From contig CM041294.1 in assembly GCA_023052935.1 (NCBI GenBank), positions 21,538,635 through 21,602,634 on the forward strand: 64,000 bases of DNA, given 5' to 3'. The notes below the pieces were generated by a model. It was not told the origin of the DNA, did no database searches, and saw only the letters and a program-made list of their open reading frames with translations. This DNA comes from Piezodorus guildinii (taxonomy: Eukaryota; Arthropoda; Insecta; Hemiptera; Pentatomidae). Position 1 is the stretch's first letter. Each line of letters begins with the position of its first letter. Both the position numbers and the translations under genes were made by a program. Below, one piece after another: positions 1 through 10,952 of the stretch.

Positions 1-222
1 TGATTAGGCCTTAATCACGCTCAGCCGCCAGGTTTTTCCCCAATTAATTTGGGTACCCACTTTATAGAGGCTGGGTCTGCCCCAGGAGGGTCTCCATACC
101 CTAGGGTCGCCCCCCGACTGAATTAACAGAATAAATAATATTTCTGCCACAGCCGGGATTCGAACCCAGGACCCGGAGCACAGCAGACTAGTGCTCTATT
201 CACTAGACCACGCCGCTCCCTA
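1..222 (-). repeat. SINE S1 copy (tRNA-derived), tail outside window
   Basis: Read on the minus strand this starts at 222 with GGGAGCGGCGTGGTCTAG. It has a tRNA-like A box (GTGGTCTAG) and a perfect B box (GGTTCGAATCCC), then the same unique body seen in the copies near 22.2, 46.4 and 47.0 kb. The window begins inside its body, so the 3' tail is not seen. This is a pol III-type SINE, not a tRNA gene: the tRNA-like part runs directly into about 150 bp of repeat-specific sequence. Confidence 0.85.
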
Positions 223-959
223 TGATATGTATAAAAATTACATTTAAAAACAAAATGGATTAAAAGCATAAAAACATTGAATTTTTTTATGAAATGTGCT
301 ATTATATAAGTTACAGCTATTGCGCCAATCCTCAAACTAAAAGTTAAGAATGATTTTTTTGTAATACCCGTATTATTGATTTTTGCCTATGGCATAAAAT
401 ATTATATGCATAGAATAATTAACAAAAGTAATTAAAGAAATATTTACATAAGGAGCTATTACGTTTATGAATAATAATTTGAAATATTGCAACAAATTAG
501 ACGGGAGCGATTTCCTAAAGCTGATAAATTATTATAAACTTAAGGGAATCACTGTAGAAGGATAAGGGAAGTTTTACCCGATCTTATTTGTAAGTTATTT
601 GGAAGTTATGAAATTTTAGATTAGACAATCTACACCAAATCATAAACACTTTACTCAAAGTGTTGGAAAAACCTGCTGCCAAGATCATTTAGATAATTTA
701 GAATTTTCATGTTCATAATTATTGTATTCTAATAGAAAAGAAAAATATTATTGTGAAATCCGATGTAGGAATTAAGAGAATTCCGGTATGATTAAAACTG
801 TTAAATATTGGATTGTTTTACAGGAAATTTATAGTTTCTGAAATACATAAGGGATTTTGCAGGTCTCTGTTGTTTTCTTCCGAATGTTTACATATTTAAA
901 GTAAACAGTTACTAATCCTCTACCTTTGTATTAAAAACATTAGCTTCCCAATCAATTAC
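223..959. other. AT-rich stretch, no gene seen
   Basis: No coding frame, repeat family or RNA gene recognised. Stops are frequent in all frames. Confidence 0.6.
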
Positions 960-1440
960 CCACTTTCTAGTATACCTCCAAATATGAACATGGAAAAACG
1001 CGATTTTCGAGTAATATTTTTGTACGAGTTTAAACTCGGCCATTAAGCAGCTGAGGCCGCTAGAAATATTTGCAAGGCGTTTGGGGAAGTGAGTGTGAAT
1101 GAACGGACCATTCGCCGTTGGTTAGCTTAGTTTTCAGCTGGGAATACCGACTTGGAAAACCTGCCCCGAGGAAGACCTCCGTCAGTAATAGACAACGATG
1201 TCTTCCTGGGCTACGAAGTTCTTCCGCACCCACCATATTCTCCCGACTAGTCTCCAACAGATTACCACCTGTTCAGGAATTTAGACAACATCGTCAAAGA
1301 AAAACTTTTTGAAAATGATGATCAAGTGAAAAGTGCGTTTTCAGATTTTGTTTCACTTCAAAGCTCAGAGTTTTTCAGTTAGGGGATAAAAAAGTTGGTG
1401 TCACGTTAAGAAATATGTGTAGAAATATAAGGTAAATACT
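960..1440 (+). pseudogene. Mariner transposase remnant with internal deletion
   Basis: A degenerate mariner-family transposase. From the ATG near 993 the reading gives MEKRDFR.., then the N-terminal helix-turn-helix (AAEAARNICKAFG...VNERTIRRW) with in-frame stops. The text jumps from PPSVIDND straight to a frame with GYEVLPHPPYSPD and SPTDYHLF, then FENDDQVKSAFSDF. YSPD carries the last Asp of the D,D34D triad. The segment with the first two catalytic Asp residues is missing, so about half of a normal ~345-residue protein is gone. Several stops and frameshifts show an old copy. I could not define its terminal inverted repeats. It is a different, more decayed lineage than the mariner at 43 kb. 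Confidence 0.8.
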
Positions 1441-1556
1441 TCAAATAAAATTATCTTGTTTTCATATCGTATTTTTAATAAAAATCCTTTACCTTGAAAA
1501 CGGACATTTCATGTGACACAACCCAATAAAAGCAATATTTGAGAGGTCATTCAAAT

Positions 1557-2639
1557 TAGTGTTGGGCAAATACTAAAAAAAATGTACTAGTACTGGAATC
1601 AAATAATGCTCGTTGTGAAGTACAGTACCTCAGCATTTTTTGTACTTGATTACTTTTTTTATGTCACTAGAGTAAAGTATATTAGCTACATATATTAAGT
1701 ATGGGTTTCATCCATTTTGCATTCTATTAATAATTTATTTAAGCCATAATTTTTTATTATATTATCGTTTTTAAAATCGATTAATTTAATCTCATCGGAT
1801 AAAGTTGATACAGCTGTCTATGTTTTTTTTTCTATGGGAATCACATGATACAATCGATTTTAGGAACGCGCGCTTGCGCATCGAGGATTTTTCTATTCTA
1901 TGCCCAAAGTCGCGGGTTCAAACCCGTCAGATGTTCCTATCATATATTTCTTAATTTTTCAACTAAAATTATAAAAAAAATTACGTTTCTGCCGAAGGAG
2001 AAAATAACTGAGGCTCAAAAAATTCTAAAGCCATCTGCTGGGTTAGACTTCTGCATAGCTACGTCACAACAGGCGGTCCTTAGAGATTTAATAAGGGGTT
2101 AAGGATTTAATATATCCTTGATCGCGAGTTTATACCCGGCACTAAGATTTTAAAAGGATTAAATAACTTCTGGTTATTTCGTCCTTTGAAAAAGATGTAA
2201 AAAGATATGGATGTGGTTGAAAAAAAAGTAATAGAGCTTTCTTTCGAGTTCGAATCTTGGCCATAGATAACTGCTATTATAGCCACGTATCACCACCGGT
2301 GATCCTTAAAAGGTTTAATAAGTGGTTAAGGATTTATGTTATACCCCTATGTTCGATGGCATTATAAATTTTTGTAAGCAGTAAAAAATCCTCAGTTATT
2401 TCACCCTTGGGCAGTGATGTAAATTTATTAATAATTTTGGTTAAAAAATATAATATAGCTAAATCTGCCGGGTTTGAACCCGCTGATGAAATAATGGATG
2501 AAACCCATACTTAATATATGTAGATAATATATTGTACTCTGGCGACCTCGTATTAAAAAGTAATCAAGTACTCAAAGAAATCAAGTACAAAAAATACTAA
2601 GTACTGTACTTCGCAGCGTGCATTCTTATTTTGTCACTG
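1557..2639. mobile_element. hAT-like inverted-repeat element (tentative)
   Basis: Two arms of about 120-140 bp face each other: 1605-1722 and the reverse complement of 2490-2625. They share GAAGTACAGTAC, TTTTTTGTACTTGATTACTTTTT and TTAAGTATGGGTTTCATCCATT-type blocks. The left outer end begins TAGTGTTGGGCAAATAC and the right one ends CACTG, which resembles hAT termini, but I find no convincing 8-bp target duplication. The interior has no transposase. It holds tRNA-like B boxes at 1913-1926 (GGGTTCAAACCCG) and 2467-2482, and a degenerate one near 2250, so SINE-like material (S4) lies inside. Non-autonomous. Confidence 0.5.
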
Positions 2640-3627
2640 AACACTTGATATCCATTAATATAGCCCTTATTAAACATTAGTAATTAATATTAAATTATAA
2701 AAAAAATTGTTTTGACATCCCTTGTGGGGCTAGAAAGGAAACACACCATCGAAATGATATACAAATATTACGAATCACAAGATGATGCCACATAATTTTT
2801 CTTTTCTAATGAATATCCCATCAGACCGGATTGATGGTTTGTAAAAATAACCCAACAATCAATTTACATGTTACTAAATTAAATTAAAAAATTACATTTA
2901 ATGAATGTGCAATAACTATCAGACGAAAAGTAAAAAAAAAATGGGAATATGTATTTTTTAATCATTTTGTACTAGCAGTAGATAATTAAAGCCTACTTGT
3001 GTTCCCTACCGTCATCACATTTGCAAGGCTAATGAGTGGTTGTTTGCCATGGGGTTAAAAACTTTATGAATTATTAAAAATGAAAATTTGTATGTTTTTT
3101 CTTGTTCTGCATATTGTGTATGTATTTTCTGCATGTATCAAATGTGAAATATTTTCATAATGAATAATCGGTAAATTCTTTATATACTTAATGTTATAAA
3201 TTCATATTAATGCTCTGAAATTATTCATATCTAATAATCTGTTTCAAATAATATTAAGAAAAACAACACATTTAAAAAAAAAAATAGTAATATCATAAAG
3301 ATATTTGTATCGAAAATGGAAATTAAATATACATTCTTTCTCCCTTCCACGTAAAACTTTGTAGTTATTATGGACTGGACAGTAGATTTTAAAAAAGAGT
3401 CTTAATATGAAATCAAAAGCTGAAGGTAGGATTTCTATAAAAGTAAAAACGTTCCTAGAATTCTGAGATAAACCAATCCAAGGCTATTGAAAATAAAACA
3501 AGTACAAAAAAATTTTATACAAAAAGGAAACTTTTTACTTAGCTGAGTTTATATTGTACTTTGTTCAATGTGTAATAATACAGGTGTCAAATACTGTAGA
3601 GCTAAAAGACTCTTTACAGAAATAGTA

Positions 3628-3629
<2 letters not shown>
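2640..3629. other. AT-rich stretch, no gene seen
   Basis: No coding or RNA gene recognised. A short string at about 2716 (CATCCCTTGTGGGG) resembles one at 25,570 next to an LTR-like repeat, but nothing else supports an element here. Confidence 0.55.

Positions 3630-3697
<68 letters not shown>
3630..3697. repeat. (AT)n microsatellite
   Basis: About 33 uninterrupted AT dinucleotides. The Ile-Tyr run it gives on the minus strand is not a protein. Confidence 0.95.
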
Positions 3698-3699
<2 letters not shown>

Positions 3700-3769
3700 A
3701 ATGTATTGAAGGTACTGAGGGGTGTTCATTATTAAATAATTTTAATATTAAACAATTAAAGATAACGAA

Positions 3770-4420
3770 CCTTTGTCGGCAAAACATTAAAAGGTGTTTA
3801 CCTAGCCCCCTAGATTTCCCATCGGCATGGGCCCCCCCAGCGGTTCCAGAAACCCCTGGTAGTTTCCCCCAGCGGCGGCCAACAAGAATATTAAGAGTGG
3901 TGAAAAGATAAGAATAATAATAGCACAAAGGCTATACCGCCAACCGGGGCATTTCCCATCACGGCCCACCCGAGGTGACGAGAATGAGAGAGAAGAACCG
4001 AAGAGTCAGTCAAGTTTTATCCTCAAGAGGAGTGAGTCGGGTTCCATCTACAAGAAGAGGAGGGTTTCTGACTGCAGCTGGAGGATGAAGCAGAGAATGG
4101 ACGGACGCCTTAAGATGATTCCACCTTCGCCAGCCGACAGCGTTTTAAAGGTATCTCGTAATTTGTAATGTTGTGTGGCAAAGGTAGTAGTGAAAATGTC
4201 CCTTAGTATTCTCAATCAGAGTTCTAGGAAATGTGTTAATATAATGGATATGTGTAAATTAATAATTATAGTAATGTATTAATTAAATCTTGTTTACTTT
4301 AATCTTACCCTGCATGCCACCTATTGGATTGGTAAACACGATACCTTTGGAAAGGAGATCCAATGGTATCATTAAATATAATTTATATATTGACTGAATA
4401 TAGTAAGTAAGCTAGTTTTT
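3770..4420 (+). repeat. LTR-like or unknown GC-richer repeat (tentative)
   Basis: A GC-rich island in AT-rich DNA. Its second half (about 3960-4330) shares a layout with 25250-25590: a purine-rich block with GAGAACCGAAGAGTC, an AAAGGTA step, CTTAGTATTCTCA and, at the end, CTTACCCTGCATGCCACC. This looks like two diverged copies of one retroelement terminal region, perhaps an LTR. No paired LTR, tRNA-primer site or protein confirms it. Confidence 0.35.
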
Positions 4421-5333
4421 TGAAGCTACCGCAGCCTTAGAAAAGCAGCCGGTCAAAAACATAACAATATATATATATATGTAATATAGATCATTAATAT
4501 AAGAAAAATAAATAAATTGATTCATTTGAAATACTGATCGTTAAGAATATCCTTCATACATATAAAATCTGAATAACATAAATATCACAACACATATAAC
4601 ATAAATATTTTAAATTAAAATAAACTTTAAATATTTTTAAACCATCTACTGGTAACATTTATATAATTTTGCATAAAATAAGCCAAAATTTATTACTGAA
4701 TTTAAGAGTTTATTAAATATATAATCTTCGTTCGATTATTAATGGGAGAGAAAATTCGAGTCGTTAGATAATTTAAAAGGGAGAGCAAAAGACAATTTTC
4801 TGAGGCGGTGTAACCCGTTGGAGAATATTAACAATTTGGCCTTTCCGCCTAAGTTCTTCTTTTCATACCATTTATTCGAGGAACGTTTTTACTTTTACTA
4901 AAGTCCTAACTGATGCTATTCAGATGCCTAGAGGAAATTTTAGGACATCGGCGTTCTATTCCAAGATTTCCAGGGATATTATTTTCATATTTAACTTTAA
5001 ACGTTATATTTTTGTTAAAATATATAATTTTACTGCCTAATTATTCTAGTGTATTGAAGATATCTTAAATATCTGTCATTATGAGTAAATAAGCCTTTTC
5101 GGAATATGAATAATCTTTAAAATTTATGCAGTTTATTAGCAACAATAACAACTTCGTTATTTTTATTGTTGCTACACGTAAGTACAATAAGTAGAAGAAG
5201 AACTGTATGCATTACGATTAAAATTGAATTTCAATAAAATTTTGAAGAGACATTTACTAATGGAATCATTATTAATAAAAAAAAAATCTACCTATATAAA
5301 ATAAGCAACACATATTTATTGTATAAATTGTTA
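4421..5333. other. AT-rich stretch, no gene seen
   Basis: No coding frame, RNA gene or recognisable mobile element found. Confidence 0.55.
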
Positions 5334-5492
5334 TCTAATATATAAAGTTCTCCTGTCACAATATTAGTTACCATACTCTTCCGAAACGGCTTGACTAATT
5401 TTTGTGAAACTTTATATGCATATTCAATAGGTCTGAGAATCGGCTACTGTCTATTTTTCATTTGGACAAAAAAAAGTTTATTATTTTTTTAA
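5334..5492 (+). mobile_element. Helitron-like 5' end fragment
   Basis: Starts TCTAATATATAAAGTTCTC and continues with text (CCGAAACGGCTTGACTAAT) familiar from the 5' ends of insect Helitron-like repeats. It stops where the next Helitron (5493) begins. No coding capacity. Confidence 0.5.
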
Positions 5493-6486
5493 TCCATACC
5501 AATATTATAAAGCTGAAGAGTTTGTTTGTTTGTTTGAACGCGCTAATCTCAAAAACTACTGGTTCGAATTGAAAAATTCTTTTTGTGTTGGATAGTCCAT
5601 TTATCGAGGAACGCTATAGGCTATATAGCATCACGCTGCAATAGGAGTGAAGAATCAGTGGAACAAACGGAGAAAATAGACCTCGCATCCCAATGATTCC
5701 AAATGATTTACCTTTAAATTTTAAAATAATATAAGTTCCCGTTGAATTATATTTTGTCGTAACAATTAATAAATCACAGAGGATAGGAATCGATTTACGT
5801 CAAGAATGCTTTTCACACTGCCAACTACAGTGAGTGTCAAAAGTATTCGGAATTTCTATTTCTTTTCATTTAATAATTATATTTCACAACTATTAATTTA
5901 AATAATCCTTTTTAATTCATAAATCTTTAAAAGAGACTTCCATAAAGCAAAATCACGAACCAGATAACCGAAATGTTGTTGTTTTTTTTTTCAAGATTAA
6001 ACAATTAATTTTGTAAAATTACCAGATCATTCAGTGTCAAAAGTATTCGGAAATCGTTTTGTTGTTTAAATCGGAAATCCTATTGTTTAATGGTTCAAAT
6101 GTTCAAATTCTCACTAAATTCCAAATCGGAAACCACTTAATTCGGAATACTTATGACGCTCCTATTTTTATATTTTTCGTCGGAGTAGAGCTACGGGGCT
6201 CTACTAAGCCATCGAACATAATAACTCTTTATAAACAGAAATAATAACTTAAAAGCAAGTAAATTACATAATGATAGTGAATTCCGAATAATTTCAAAGT
6301 TCGCTGTATATGTCGCATTGTCAAGATGGGTTGCGGAGAAAATAAGTACGTTCTTCTGCCACAAGAGAATAAAACTAAAAATGTCATTTACGCAGAAGTA
6401 CTTTAAAATATATTTTTTTGAAAACTGCTAAATCCCGATTATAATAACAGAAATTTGAGCGGACGAAGTCGCTGATAACAGCTAGT
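5493..6486 (+). mobile_element. Non-autonomous Helitron H1 with nested Tc1-like insert
   Basis: The 5' end is TCCATACCAATATTATAAAG, the 3' end GATAACAGCTAG followed by host T. This is the TC...CTAG/T layout of Helitrons. Internal text matches the copies at 24.3, 26.3, 26.8 and 47.7-49.3 kb, including the stretch GAACGCGCTAATCTC near the 5' end. The region before the 3' end corresponds to the helicase C-terminus seen in the 24-kb copy, but is not open here. A Tc1/mariner-type insert (5828-6306) splits it. Confidence 0.75.
5828..6306. mobile_element. Tc1/mariner-type non-autonomous insert in Helitron H1
   Basis: Starts CAGTGAGTGTCAAAAG right after TA (5826-5827) and ends with the imperfect complement ...TTCGCTG before TA (6307-6308). 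The uninterrupted Helitron copy at 27,080 has a single TA at this point. A second end-like sequence (CAGTGTCAAAAGTATTCGG) lies at about 6033, and 6175-6225 is a piece of Jockey reverse-transcriptase C-terminus (reading GVELRGSTKPSN). No transposase is left. About 150 bp of the same element sits at the same spot in the Helitron at 47.8-48.0 kb. Confidence 0.7.
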
Positions 6487-7837
6487 ATTCATAAAAAATG
6501 GATTCAGACCTAAATTTTCACCTTTCTATTACCAACCACTATTATTTAATAGTCGTTCTAGTAATTTAACAATTTTTCATCCCGCTCCATAACTGATCAA
6601 TTATGATTTGGTTAGTTATCCCCGCCAGAGGTCTGTTATGAGGCCAGTTATCCCCGGTGTCACTTCTCACTTCAGGGATGAGTCCGAAGCTGGTCTCTTT
6701 CTCTCACACAATAAGCCTTCGCTCACTCCCTCCACAGTTTTCGGCCATTATTATTGTTTATGCATCAAGCGTTGTAGCAATTATTCATTTATGTTAAAAA
6801 AAAAAACCATGTATGGCTCAAGCAGCCGATCTGGAAATAAAGAAATTTAATGAGAAGCGTTGTAGTAATTAGTATTAATTAATGATATGTATATAATTTT
6901 AAGGAATAAATTAAAAAAAATAATATTTGGTGTTTTGTTATTTTTATATTCCCATATCTTTCACAGTGCTCAATGCCTCTTTCACTCATATACCACATCC
7001 TTACACATTTATGATAAGCTAGTTTTTTTGTTTTTTTTCTAAACTAGATTTCGTAGAAATAATTTATATGGCAAAACAATGTTTGCCGGGTCAGTTAGTT
7101 TATTCAATAAAATGTATTTATTCAAACAATTATGATAGATAATTTTTCGTAACCACGTTTATTGACCCCCGTAAATGTTTCTAATAATAATAAAAAAAAA
7201 AAAAAAAATTCGAGGCTTTAATGATCTGAAAAATATATCAAATTTATTTTATTGAGCATGAAACGGTTTATTAAATACTTGTAAATACCGATATTCATAA
7301 ATGTTCAGTATAATAATTACAAATTACAATAAACAAATTACAAATACAAAAGTTCAGAGGTTTAGACCCTTATTGAATTCCGTTTTAACCCCTATCAACA
7401 AATAACCTTATTCAGAGGTCATTCGGTCACCACCCACACATTAATTCCTACAGGACATCAGTTTCTATTAATCTAATTCTAATTTAAAATTGGTGTTGGA
7501 GAAGATGTTGATTTAAAAACATTAAAATAAACCCGAATTTTGCACAATTTAGAAAATATGACACAAATAGATTCCTAAATTAATTAAAACAACTCTACTT
7601 ACTGAAAAATATGAGCTAAAACGATTATCCCAATGTTTCTAAAACAATAATTGACTACAGTAGTTTTTCTTTATGTTTTTACCCTCGGATGGTCAGATCA
7701 GCGGGAAATAGCGCCTGTCTCACCCTGATGGATGACACTTCAAGCTGTCGCTGATCTAATCCATCCGCAACGTGAATTGGATCTAGTCCCAAGTTTAATC
7801 ATTGAACCGTGGTCAGGGATGAAAAAAAAATCTGGCA
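6487..7837. other. No gene seen; short retroelement-end motif on minus strand
   Basis: Mostly AT-rich. At about 7045-7100, minus strand, GACCCGGCAAACATTG and TTTGCCATATAAA match a motif common at ends of arthropod retroelements. A GC-richer patch at 7680-7830 (GGAAATAGCGCCTGTCTC) has a faint match at 21.6 kb. Neither can be assigned. A 16-A run at 7193-7208 may be an old retroposon tail. Confidence 0.45.
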
Positions 7838-8230
7838 CGCGTAACACACGACTTTCACCTTACTCAGTTGTTGAAAGTTAAAGTTAAAGTTAGGGAATTG
7901 AGATTCAAGGTGTTTTTAGATTAAATAATCTAGAAAAATAAATTATTATCTACACGATCATCAGTTTTATCTGTTTTTCATTACTCTCGATCAGCTCACA
8001 CAGCTGAGTATGGAAGATAACATTATTTCTAAAATCTTTTGCTTTTTGACATTTTATTATACATCTTATTACAGTTCTTATAATTGGAAAAGAGAAAAAA
8101 AAAAAAGCAAATAAATATTTTTGGTATTTTCTCTCTCAGTTGGTTATCACATTCTAACAAATTGTACAATGCGAAAATCATGAAATAGTCAATTTTTTCA
8201 AATATAAAAAATAAAATGTACTTATTAGAA
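7838..8230 (+). repeat. Diverged 5' part of repeat family R3
   Basis: Begins ATCTGGCACGCGTAACACACGAC followed by TTTCACCTTACTC, the R3 start. The body keeps the R3 order (CATTACTCTC.., TTTCTAAAATCTTTTGCTTT, TTGGTTATCACATTC) but is heavily mutated and lacks the 3' half. The Jockey fragment at 8252 follows. Confidence 0.6.
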
Positions 8231-8251
8231 AAAAAAAATTAAAATATCTAT

Positions 8252-8763
8252 TGCGTCCCGTTTTAGGCTACTTCTAACACTTACTAGACAAAGGAAGGTT
8301 TGACCTCTTAACTACAAAAGGCTCATTCATATCACTATCATAAGACCTATCTGGACTTACGGAGTTGATATTTGGGGCTCTACTAAACCATCAAATTCTT
8401 CCCGTATCCAATCCTTACAATCCAAAATCCTTCGTAAAATCCTCAACGCTCCTTACTTTGTCACGAATAAACTCATCCATCAAGACCTTAATGCTCAATA
8501 TGTTACTAATTTAGCCCGAACCAGGTATCAATCCTTTTCTGACAAATTCCATTATCACTACAATACACTTTTTTCAATCCTTTCTTCCTCTTCAATTCAT
8601 GATATTTCTCCGAGGTGCCTGAAAAGGAGATGGCACCGGGACCTTCTAGTATACAATATTTTTAGAGTGCTTCCTGCATGCATTCAACAAGCATTGAGGA
8701 TCACCTGTGGAGTAGTAGCTAGCATAACAGCCTTCTATACTTAATTTACTTCTATACTTAAAT
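8252..8763 (+). pseudogene. Jockey reverse transcriptase C-terminal fragment
   Basis: A 5'-truncated Jockey-clade LINE tail. The broken frame reads ..PIWTYGVDIWGSTKPSN, then SRIQSLQSKILRKILNAPY and FVTNKLIHQDLN, the conserved region after the RT domain, and ends near the typical RRLKRRW-D basic tail. No complete RT motifs are present. Its last 323 bp are the unit of the tandem array that follows. Confidence 0.8.
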
Positions 8764-9713
8764 CCTCAACGCTCCTTACTTTGTCACGAATAAACTCATC
8801 CATCAAGACCTTAATGCTCAATATGTTACTAATTTAGCCCGAACCAGGTATCAATCCTTTTCTGACAAATTCCATTATCACTACAATACACTTTTTTCAA
8901 TCCTTTCTTCCTCTTCAATTCATGATATTTCTCCGAGGTGCCTGAAAAGGAGATGGCACCGGGACCTTCTAGTATACAATATTTTTAGAGTGCTTCCTGC
9001 ATGCATTCAACAAGCATTGAGGATCACCTGTGGAGTAGTAGCTAGCATAACAGCCTTCTATACTTAATTTACTTCTATACTTAAATCCTCAACGCTCCTT
9101 ACTTTGTCACGAATAAACTCATCCATCAAGACCTTAATGCTCAATATGTTACTAATTTAGCCCGAACCAGGTATCAATCCTTTTCTGACAAATTCCATTA
9201 TCACTACAATACACTTTTTTCAATCCTTTCTTCCTCTTCAATTCATGATATTTCTCCGAGGTGCCTGAAAAGGAGATGGCACCGGGACCTTCTAGTATAC
9301 AATATTTTTAGAGCGCTTCCTGCATGCATTCAACAAGCATTGAGGATCACCTGTGGAGTAGTAGCTAGCATAACAGCCTTCTATACTTAATTTACTTCTA
9401 TACTTAAATCCTCAACGCTCCTTACTTTGTCACGAATAAACTCATCCATCAAGACCTTAATGCTCAATATGTTACTAATTTAGCCCGAACCAGGTATCAA
9501 TCCTTTTCTGACAAATTCCATTATCACTACAATACACTTTTTTCAATCCTTTCTTCCTCTTCAATTCATGATATTTCTCCGAGGTGCCTGAAAAGGAGAT
9601 GGCACCGGGACCTTCTAGTATACAATATTTTTAGAGCGCTTCCTGCATGCATTCAACAAGCATTGAGGATCACCTGTGGAGTAGTAGCTAGCATAACAGC
9701 CTTCTATACTTAA
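8441..9713 (+). repeat. Four-copy 323-bp tandem array from a Jockey 3' tail
   Basis: The string CCTCAACGCTCC recurs at 8441, 8764, 9087 and 9410, exactly 323 bp apart. Each unit spans the end of the Jockey ORF2 and about 120 bp of following sequence. The units are almost identical; I see one marker change (AGAGTGCTTCC in units 1-2, AGAGCGCTTCC in units 3-4). The fourth unit ends at about 9713 where unrelated DNA starts. The near-identity points to recent expansion. Confidence 0.95.
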
Positions 9714-9970
9714 TTTCGCAAGTCTAAAACCAGCAAATCGTCCTATATTTGTGCACCACAGATGAATCTTAAAAGATTTAATATGTTGAACTCGTAAAAG
9801 ATCCCTATCTTAAGTAAACCTGGGTAGGCAAAACTTAGGACTCCCGCTGCAACGTCGGATTAAGCACAGTAACATAAAGTGACGTTAAATGGATAAACAA
9901 CAACAAGATTTACTAAAAATGTTAAGTTCTTGGTAGCAAAACCTCATTAAATTAACTGTATAAAACGGGT
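9714..9970. other. Possible SINE-like body, no gene
   Basis: The text AAACCTGGGTAGGCAAAACTTAGGA...GTGACGTTAAATGGATAAACAACAACAA is echoed at 37.70-37.82 kb (AAATCTGGAAAGGCAAAATTTAGGA...AACAAACAAAACAACAA), suggesting the 3' half of one dispersed repeat. No B box was found here. Confidence 0.35.
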
Positions 9971-9980
9971 ACTAGAAATT

Positions 9981-10175
9981 ATGAAATTGAATAAAAAAAT
10001 TTTGAATTTGATTGACAAAATTATGAATTTGACTGAAAAAATTATGAATTTGACTGAAAAAATTATAAATTTGACTGAAAACATTATGAATTTGACTGAA
10101 AAAATTACGAATTTGATTGAAAAAATTATGAATTTGACTGAAAAAATTATGAAATTTACTGAAAAAAGCTATATA
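9981..10175 (+). repeat. 21-bp minisatellite
   Basis: About nine imperfect copies of ATTATGAATTTGACTGAAAAA. Because 21 is a multiple of three and the unit lacks stops, the array is open on both strands; on plus it reads a seven-residue repeat KIMNLTE inside a 110-codon frame. The frame runs on into a poly-T tract and AT-rich DNA without any recognised domain, so I do not call a gene. The sequence just after it (10185-10260) is echoed at 19462-19540. Confidence 0.85.
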
Positions 10176-10807
10176 CATTTATCACATTTACTTGATGTAT
10201 TTTTTTTTTTTAATACAGTTGAAAATATCAATAAAAATGTTTTTAAAAATATATATGACTGTAGACAAGCCTTGTCAGACTATTTCCACATCGATATAAA
10301 GAATTGTAAGTAAATTATATTAATATAAAAATGTAAGCATTCTTCAAATGATTTGGAAATATTTCGCTTGATTCTGATTACTAATATGTTTTCAACTACT
10401 ACAGATTTTGAATTTGATTTTTTTTTTGTCTTTGATTTAGATTATCTTCTTCTAGCATAGGATTGAAGTGTCATTTTTTTTTTTTTAGTAGTAAAAATGG
10501 TATTCTGTACAAGGATTCTCCGAGATAACAGATAAAATTGTTTAAGGTAGCAGTAAATTTTAGGAGCTGTGTGGTATTCAGCAATTTACGGCTGGAGGCG
10601 GACACCCTCGACTGATAGCTCCCTCTTCAGAACAAAAACGCCTTCCCTTTCCAGAAAATTAGCTTTTTGTCTACGCCAAGAGAAAGGGCGGCCATTTCTT
10701 ATCATCGATATCCCATCATATACTGTCCAATATAATAAAACTGTGATGTAAAAAAAACCTTAATGTTAAATAAGAAAATATCCATAAAACAAAATAAAAT
10801 AAAAAAT
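10176..10807. other. No gene seen
   Basis: Low-complexity T-rich DNA and a 60-codon frame at 10569-10751 without recognisable features. Confidence 0.5.
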
Positions 10808-10950
10808 CTGTTGAGCGAAACACACGACTTTTAGTTACCTCCGTTCCTGAAAATCAAATTAAGAATTTTCAAATAAAAGATGAAAATAAATTCTTAAAGA
10901 ATTGATTACACTTAGTTTTAATAGAAACTTGCGTTTTATTAAATAGTCTC
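10808..10950 (+). repeat. Diverged R3 5' end
   Basis: ATCTGTTGAGCGAAACACACGAC, then TTTTAGTTACCTCC, ATCAAATTAAGAATTTTCAAATA and TAGAAACTTGCGTTTTATTAAA follow the R3 start in order. Cut off by the Jockey fragment at about 10953. Confidence 0.55.
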
Positions 10951-10952
10951 AT

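Noticed and set aside
3614..3928. 104-codon minus-strand frame ending in an Ile-Tyr run
   Set aside because: The tail is translated (AT)n microsatellite and the rest has no recognisable domain.
6608..6850. 80-codon frame on plus as a gene
   Set aside because: No domain, contains a poly-lysine from an A run, and shows no splice or conservation evidence.
8441..9713. CRISPR array or regulatory repeat cluster
   Set aside because: Units are 323 bp, directly adjacent and derived from Jockey code; no spacers, and the genome is eukaryotic.
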